NCBI RefSeq assembly: GCF_030272615.1
Contig: NC_081413.1
Span: 722,017,649-722,081,648, forward strand
Direction: 5' to 3'
Origin: Cryptomeria japonica
Taxonomy: Eukaryota > Streptophyta > Pinopsida > Cupressales > Cupressaceae
Length of the DNA stretch: 64,000 nt
Part shown: piece after piece, positions 57,421 to 64,000 of the stretch
Numbering within the stretch: position 1 is the stretch's first letter
Layout of the letters: each line of letters starts with the position of its first letter
Notes under the pieces: generated by a model
What the model was told of the DNA's origin: nothing
Seen by the model: only the letters and a program-made list of their open reading frames with translations
Database searches by the model: none
Program-made: the position numbers and the translations under genes

Positions 57421-60400
57421 ATTCCCATTGCATAATAAGTTTGATTACTATTTTATTCTTACCCATCTTAATTCTCTTATTATGTTGCAACTAGTAACAA
57501 TTCACTTTGTTGTCGAACAAAATTAGAATTATCGCTGTTTAATGTATGTGGGCCTACATTTATTCAAACTAATTTCTAATTTTGAGTGAACTATTCTACA
57601 AATGGGATGATCATTGCCATGGCACACTCATCACAATGAAGAGGGGTAATGCATTGACCAAGAGCAACAGGTAAAACATTTTTGTATTCAACTTTTATTA
57701 CTTTCAAACAATGTAGAATGCTTAATTCTTTTGATGAATTAAATCATTAAAATAATTTAAAATTCCTCATTTCGTGGATATGGTTGATTACTACTGATAA
57801 TTAAATGAGAATAATCCATTTTAGTTAGTGTTATGCATGTAATGTACTTCAAAAGCCTTTTTGAATGGGAGAAAAACTAATTGTTGTCATTTAGTAATAG
57901 GTCCATAATGCATTTAAAAACAATATTAAAATATTTATTTCCTATGAAAATATAGCCTTATGTTAAAGTTTAAAAAAATGTAACTATCATAGAATCATTG
58001 CCACGAGCATATTATGAGCTTGAGAGACCTATATTTCTAAAGGTGAAACAACAAATCAAAGATAGTTGGTAGATACCTAACAACGAAGTAGTAAAAGTCA
58101 AAGGGTCCCTAATTATATAGATAAAATAGAGGTCATTCTAGTTCATTTGCTCTCTACTTGCTCTATTTTTACATGTTTTATTTTCAATGTTTACGCATGA
58201 ATTTAACATGTTTTATTTTCAATTTTTATTTACAAACATCTATGATAGTTAAATTGTCATTTAAGATAAAATATTGTAACTATATTCTGATATTATTTTA
58301 TCCAAATTATAAATCTTTAAAAACAAATAACATTATAAAATTGATACCAAAACTATGCCAACCATTCTTGTTATTATAATAATCTATTATCAACAAATAA
58401 TTATCCTGATTAGCTTATGTTGCTTGTAACTCTCCTTTGAAATATATGAAATCGCCATTTTAAATCGGGCTTCCATAAAAACAAATAATTTAGAATTCAA
58501 AGTGTAATTGTTTACGATTGTTAATTAAGCCTCGTGAATCATGTTGGACGTTTTATTCAAATCGCATGCTTTAACTAACATTTGGCCCGAACATTTGTCA
58601 ATGCCGCATGAAAATAAAGGCGAATAATTTAAATTGCAAGTGTGAGTGATAATTACATATTCTAACGTGATGGTGAAGGGAGGACAAATATGGATTCAGA
58701 CATTTATGTGGATCCTCTACTTTTATTCATCTTAATTATGTCTACAATGGAAGCTAATAATAATTCTTTCTTCGTATAGAGAATTAAACTTTAAACATGA
58801 TCATTTAGAAATGACAATCAACAAAAGTTGAATCTGATCTGATTTTTTTTATCATCATAATTCTAAAAATTCATAATAATGAATTAATAATTAAATTATA
58901 CATATACATGTCTATTAGAAGGGAATCATTTTTAAGGAGGATCTTATTGTGAAGGTCAAGTTGAGTCTATGAATTTTAATGTTTATGTGAACTACACTAT
59001 CACCACACTGAAGAATCAACAAGAATGCAATTTTTTGAGGCAGTAAGGTTGTTACAAAATTTAACAATTGTTGATCCGAGTTTCTTAAAAGAGGTCTCCT
59101 CACATGTTCCTTTAGAGAAGTTAAAAAGTTTCTTGGATGGAATGATCTGGATCAATATAGTGAAAGTACAAATTTATGAGATTCAACTAGATATTTAGTA
59201 ATGACATTGTATAAGAAGCTAGTCAAGGTTATGCTGAGTACAATTGTGTATTGTTTGTAGCCTCATATGCTTAGACATGATGATGTCAGTTAAATTACTT
59301 GTTTATATGGCTAAAATTCCGAGTATCATTATTTTGCGGTGGTAAAGTTGACAACCCTTAGTTTGTTGGTAGACATGATATATTTTTTGTACATGGTTTT
59401 ATGAACTATCTTTAATATAAAAAAAAATAGTTAAAATTTGAGTATTCTCGTTGTCGATAGGAAAATATTTGTTTGTCAACTTGGTACTCAACATAATTGA
59501 ATCATCAATGGTGGCTTGGTCATGTAATGTATGTGGCCTACAACAAGCTACAAGCACCAAGAAAGTTCAAACTAGCTCTCCCAAACAAACTTTATGAACA
59601 AAACTTGCACAACTACAAGAAACCAAATACAAATTTGAAACTATCCTTACCAAACCAGCTCCTCACATCCAAATTTAATCCTCTCTTCCTCTAAAATCTC
59701 TCCATTTTAGCACTAGAATTTTCTCTTCTTTTTGTTCTTCCATATGGTATCTTCCCAAATTACCTCTTTTAGCTTTGTATTCTTCTTCCTTCCGAGACAT
59801 TGAAAATTGCCTCCTAAAATATTATTTTGTTGCTAATGTTCTCCACCATTTGTGCATTGGAGTCCTCTAGGCAAACCACTCTTGGAAAGTGGTAGGAAAC
59901 AATTTGTAACCCCTCCAAAAATTGCAATTTTTAACTCCACTAAATTCCTACAACCTCCAAGTGCTTGGGATAGAGCGTAAACCAAAATAGGGGTGTTGAG
60001 ACTTTTAAAATGAAGAATAAGAAGCATTAAATTTCCCACTATCATTTTTTGGCATTGGGTTATATCTATTTCGATTTGGTGAAGGAACAATTGAAAGAAA
60101 AAAATACAGACATTAAAACATTCCCTTCAAAATATTTGAACCATAAAACTTTTATAGTTTATAGATATTAAATCAATTTGTTGGATGTGTATAAAGAGTG
60201 CCCAAAAATCTTGTCTCCAAAGATATATCACAAAAAAAAAAATCTTTTTGACATTACAAGATTGTTAATAAACTTGGATGTTCCTACAACAACGTGCAAT
60301 TACAAATTGACAACACTTGAGTGTATTCATCAACAATAGTAATCTAGTTTCAAAATGACAAATTAATATTTAATAGGTTGCCACATGACATTGGGAATAA

Positions 60401-61099
60401 AAGAAACATATACAAGTTTTGAATAAATGGTTACTTTTCATCCTTTTACTATTTCCTTTGCTACGCCAATCTCAATCAAAAGCTCACTATATCATTTGGG
60501 GAAAGCCCACATAGGGTGAAGCACACAATAATAAAATAACCTTTTTACAATTTGAACTTCTAGCAAAAATTAGAGAAAACATACCTTATCATTTTAATGC
60601 CTAGGCTTTGATGATAATAAAACAATAACTTGAGTGTATCTATTCACATTTTATTTTGTGCTCCCTATTTATGTATGGCACCATGTTAATTATGTTTGTT
60701 GAGTTCGTATGATTTTTCATCTATTTGATAAACCATTATTTAAATATATGTAGCAACCAACAATAAAGACTTGATGTGTATAATGAGTTTCAATCATATT
60801 TTAAAGTGTTTATAAAAAATAAGTAATTTTTTATCTATATTTTATTTTATTTTGCATATTTTCATATGGAGCTATTTTTTGTGAGACTATTCATTGTGTC
60901 ATTTACAACCTCCATGTTGGAATGTAGATGTTTCATGAAAATAATTTATTTTTTGAATTAACCAAATAATTTTTAATTTTAAATAATAAGTTTTTTGAAA
61001 AAGAAATATTAATGAGGATAGAAATTTTGGCTTGATCTTTGTTGATTTTTGTCATTTCTTTTGTTGTAACATTTTTCTAATGTTATATTGTACCTTTGA
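57421..61099. other. About 3.7 kb with no recognisable gene
   Basis: AT-rich, with short open frames only (for example 59497-59694 and 59833-60090) and no domain that I recognise. I found no clear tandem repeat. It may be the eroded interior of whatever element the flanking direct repeats belong to. Confidence 0.5.
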
Positions 61100-61460
61100 C
61101 ATTGGAGATGTTATATTCTATCATATAAGTATTTAAATTTTTTATTTTCCTTTATAATGACATTTAAATGTATCAAATCATCTTGATAGACAACCATTAT
61201 TTCATTTATAAGGTTTGCAAAGATGACATCCATAGCTCTTTGGAATATGCCTCAAACATTCTTCAACACAAATGACATTAAAACATAAATTATAAATTTT
61301 CTCTCAGATTCCTTCATCGTTACTTGGTTGTAACCTGGGAAACCATCCATCATAGGCATCAACTTCGACCTTATTACCCATTGCAATAGATGGTCTATAC
61401 TACATAGTATATACCATTTACAATCTAATGTGATTTTACAAGATTTTTCATCTAACATTT
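61100..61460 (-). pseudogene. Gypsy reverse transcriptase fragment with YQDD box
   Basis: Minus-strand homology: MMDGFPGYNQVTMKESERKF (motif A, from the frame 61458-61252), MSFVLKNV, then after a stop AMDVIFANLINEIMVVYQDDL with Tyr-Gln-Asp-Asp at 61177-61188. It matches the fragment at 476-840 closely, including the same Gln in the box, so both are probably one Gypsy family. No protease, RNase H or integrase is seen next to it. Confidence 0.75.
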
Positions 61461-61796
61461 AATAGTCTTGTGAATCCAATCTATTGTATATAACTAACTT
61501 GAATGGATGTTTGAAATATTCCTAAGGGTTTCATTGGTTAAATTTTATAGGGTGCCTCACATTCAAAGTTCACTTTTCTCTATGCTTGTGTTTCAATTGT
61601 ACCCCAAAAGTCTTATTCAATAGACCTCAATGAGTGGGGCCTTGAGTATTTAATATTCATACTCTCGGTTCCATGATCGCGAGGCAATGATTATATATAT
61701 GAATCAAGGTTTGACTTGTGGCATGATAATGGAATGGACTATGAGTCAAAGGAATCAAGAATAGACACATGACAAGCTCTATCAACTTTTGTTGAT
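61461..61796. other. No gene seen
   Basis: Spacer between the RT fragment and direct repeat copy B. Possibly residual pol sequence too decayed to read. Confidence 0.4.
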
Positions 61797-62890
61797 CCTT
61801 TGGCCAAATTGTGAGTTCCCAAACATGAGGAAGTAGATACGATCTAATTAAACTGGATCTATTATTGTCTACAAATCCATGGATTTAAGATCTCATGCAA
61901 GCTTAATGAAAATTTGACTCAAGATTCTTTCAAGTCTGTCCAATAGTCTCACTAAATCTCTAAGTTTGACAATATCAAATGTGAGAAAGTGACTCAATTG
62001 AATTTGATTAAATCATCCAAGGGTTGATACCCTATTCCAAAGTTCCTATTTTGGCACAAACAAGGAGGATGCTAACAAGGTTGTGGAATTTAGCTTCACA
62101 CTTGCTATTTTGGGCATTAAATTCTTCTAATTTCATTATATAAGGTGAAACAATTTTTCTTGACATGTTATAGACGAATAATGTTGTAGGGGGCATTTTT
62201 AGAATGTTGCTTGACACTTAAGTAAATGATACTTGTTCTTTTTCTATCCTTTTATCAACTTTTTTCCTTAATGTGAAATTAATTGTACTGAAAGAATGTG
62301 AAAATCAATAAAAGATGTTTAATGAATCCCTTTGTGGTATTCTCTCACCTTTTATCATAATGAAGGACATAATAAAGAAAATAAAAAAGTTACGAGCCTT
62401 AGGACTAGAATTTATTTTTGTGGTGTAATTTATCTTGTATGATGCATGGATTAAATATCCAAGACTCTTGTTTGTGAAAAGGGATACTTTTCCTAAATAA
62501 AAGGAAGGGGAAAAGTAAGACTACAATCTAGTAATGTTATATGTCTATTGAGTCACTATATGCAAAGATGACTTGGAGGAATGAGGTATTGTGATCTACA
62601 ACTTCATAAATGGCATATGTCAAACATATAAATGCAAAAAAAATTCTAATTAAGACAACAAAATATCATAAAGCCTCCTGAATAATTTGATTGCAAGAAA
62701 GAGGTAGAAATTATATTACATTTATTTCATTCCTTTTTCAACTTTTGAGTCACAAAAAGAAATTGATAGAAATCGTGTCTATATATTTCAAACCCTTCTT
62801 GACTACACTTTGTTCCCTAATTTGTTGCCAATTTTCGACAAACTTTATGTTTCTATCAAATCTAGTGTTTATTTATACAATGCACTCACG
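61797..62890 (+). repeat. Long direct repeat, copy B
   Basis: Second copy of the repeat at 56560-57420, in the same orientation, with an additional segment of about 250 bp (roughly 61967-62219). The pair is about 5.2 kb apart. LTRs of a decayed element or a dispersed unit are both possible. TG...CA ends are not clear. Confidence 0.8.
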
Positions 62891-62899
62891 ATAATCTAC

Positions 62900-64000
62900 C
62901 TATTTTCTATTTAATGGACTTCAAAAAAGTCTTTGACATTGTGCCTAGAGACAAACTTTGGAAAAGGATAGAGGGACTCCAGAGTTGGAATGAGCTTAGA
63001 GTGGTAGTGCATAGGTTTTATGAGAAGGTTAGAGCTAAAATCATAACCAAAGAGGGTATGTCTGAATGCTTTGGTAATGTTATTGGATTAAAACAAGGTT
63101 GCCCGATCTCCCCCACTTTGTTTGGCTTGTACATTGATAAACTTGAATAATTGCTAAAAAAAAACTATTGGGGAGGACATCCATCTAGCTGGTTATGTGA
63201 TGAAGATATTTCGTTATGAAAACAGTCTTGTTCTAATTACAAAAGCTTTCCACAGTTTGAGAGAACATCTGAATTCCTTAAAGCTCTTTCATTAGGAGGT
63301 TGAGATGTGAGTGAAAACTAGCAGGACCAATGTCATAATATTATTTATAGGTGAATTTAATCATTGAAGGAAAACCATTAGAAATTGTAGAAGAATGCTA
63401 GTTCTTGGGAATTTATTTTCACAATAGGCTCAATTGGGAGACATGTCGAACAAAATAGATTCAAGGGGGTTGGAGAGATTCTTTTCTATTGTAGAACAAG
63501 TGTAGACAAGCAAAGTTATGGGATTGGAAAACCAAGAAAACTCTTTTTAGTTTGTTGGTCACACCAATTGTACTATATGGTTGTGAGTTTTGGGGGAGCA
63601 ACTTATCAAATCACAAATGAAAGTAGCTAAAAAGAATTCAAAAGCATCTTATCACTAGTAGTTTCAAATTCAAATCAATGGTCCCTTACAAGATTCTCTT
63701 AGCTAAAGTAGGAATGTTTTTTTATGGAATATTTAGTGATAATCCATTTTCTAAGTAATCTAAAAAGGTGGAGAACATGGATGAACATTGTTGGCCCAAA
63801 ATGGTTGTTGGCGAGAAGCTAAATCATAGAAGGAATATGTGGATGAAGTAAAACAAGTGGATTAGAAATTGGGATATTAGCTTGCAAAAAATGCCCCAAC
63901 ACTAATGAAGAGAAAATGTTTTGTGTTAGAAAAATTTAAGACTGTCATGTGGACAAAGAAAATTGGTCGAAAAAAGCCCATTATGTTAAAGAGTTCAATC
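62900..64000 (+). pseudogene. LINE (non-LTR) reverse transcriptase fragment, runs off the window
   Basis: The open frame 62914-63150 reads MDFKKVFDIVPRDKLWKRI (motif with the catalytic Asp in FD) and GLKQGCPISPTLFGLYIDKLE, both standard for LINE RTs. Further on, in shifted frames, are pieces such as EDIHLAGYVMKIF (63170-63215) and a TIVLYGCEFWG-like segment near 63570-63600, the thumb/connection part. The FADD-type box is not intact and stops are frequent. The 5' part with the endonuclease is absent, and homology starts just where direct repeat B ends. Confidence 0.8.

Overview
This window looks like a piece of a very large, repeat-filled seed-plant nuclear genome, most likely a conifer. The evidence is AT-rich DNA, GT-AG introns of about 80-200 bases, several decayed Ty3/Gypsy and Ty1/Copia elements, a LINE fragment, and a GIY-YIG Penelope-like element of the kind reported in conifers (Dryad). 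I see no convincing single-copy host gene, rRNA, tRNA or CRISPR array. Almost everything that codes is, or was, part of a mobile element.

Layout. 1-0.47 kb is a pyrimidine-rich repeat. 0.48-2.7 kb is a decayed Gypsy pol. 4.4-7.54 kb is the 5' half of a Copia element (LTR, primer site, gag, protease, GAG-pre-integrase). 7.7-14 kb is gene-free and holds a series of distinct tandem repeats, including an 81-bp triplicate, a telobox-bearing minisatellite and a 96-bp satellite with alternating A/B monomers. 14.4-15.5 kb is a probable LTR plus primer site. 15.55-19.16 kb is the gag end and 5' LTR of a minus-strand, tRNA-Trp-primed element.

From 19.16 to 52.3 kb lies one old, decayed open reading frame of unknown function, cut into four pieces by three insertions. 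These are a solo LTR (19869-21503, duplication CAAAG), a 12.8-kb DNA transposon (21537-34315, duplication CCTGATTG) and a 16.2-kb Tat-like Gypsy element on the minus strand (35436-51636, probable duplication AAACT). Removing each insertion with one copy of its duplication restores a continuous reading frame at the junction, which supports all three boundaries.

The DNA transposon is the most interesting object. It has 18-bp perfect terminal inverted repeat cores, palindromic GCGTACGC subterminal repeats at both ends, and a spliced transposase-like gene of about 900 codons with a D-D-E-like pattern. A second, convergent gene with 9 or 10 exons starts at the right end, and a 359-bp satellite lies between the two genes. 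I cannot assign it to a named superfamily.

Right of 52.3 kb is a 3.1-kb inverted-repeat element (53076-56194) carrying a truncated Penelope-like fragment. It is followed by a dispersed pair of about 1-kb direct repeats, a small Gypsy RT fragment, and at the edge a LINE reverse transcriptase fragment. Most premature stops examined are CAG/CAA to TAG/TAA or CGA to TGA, as expected from long-term cytosine methylation of silenced transposons.
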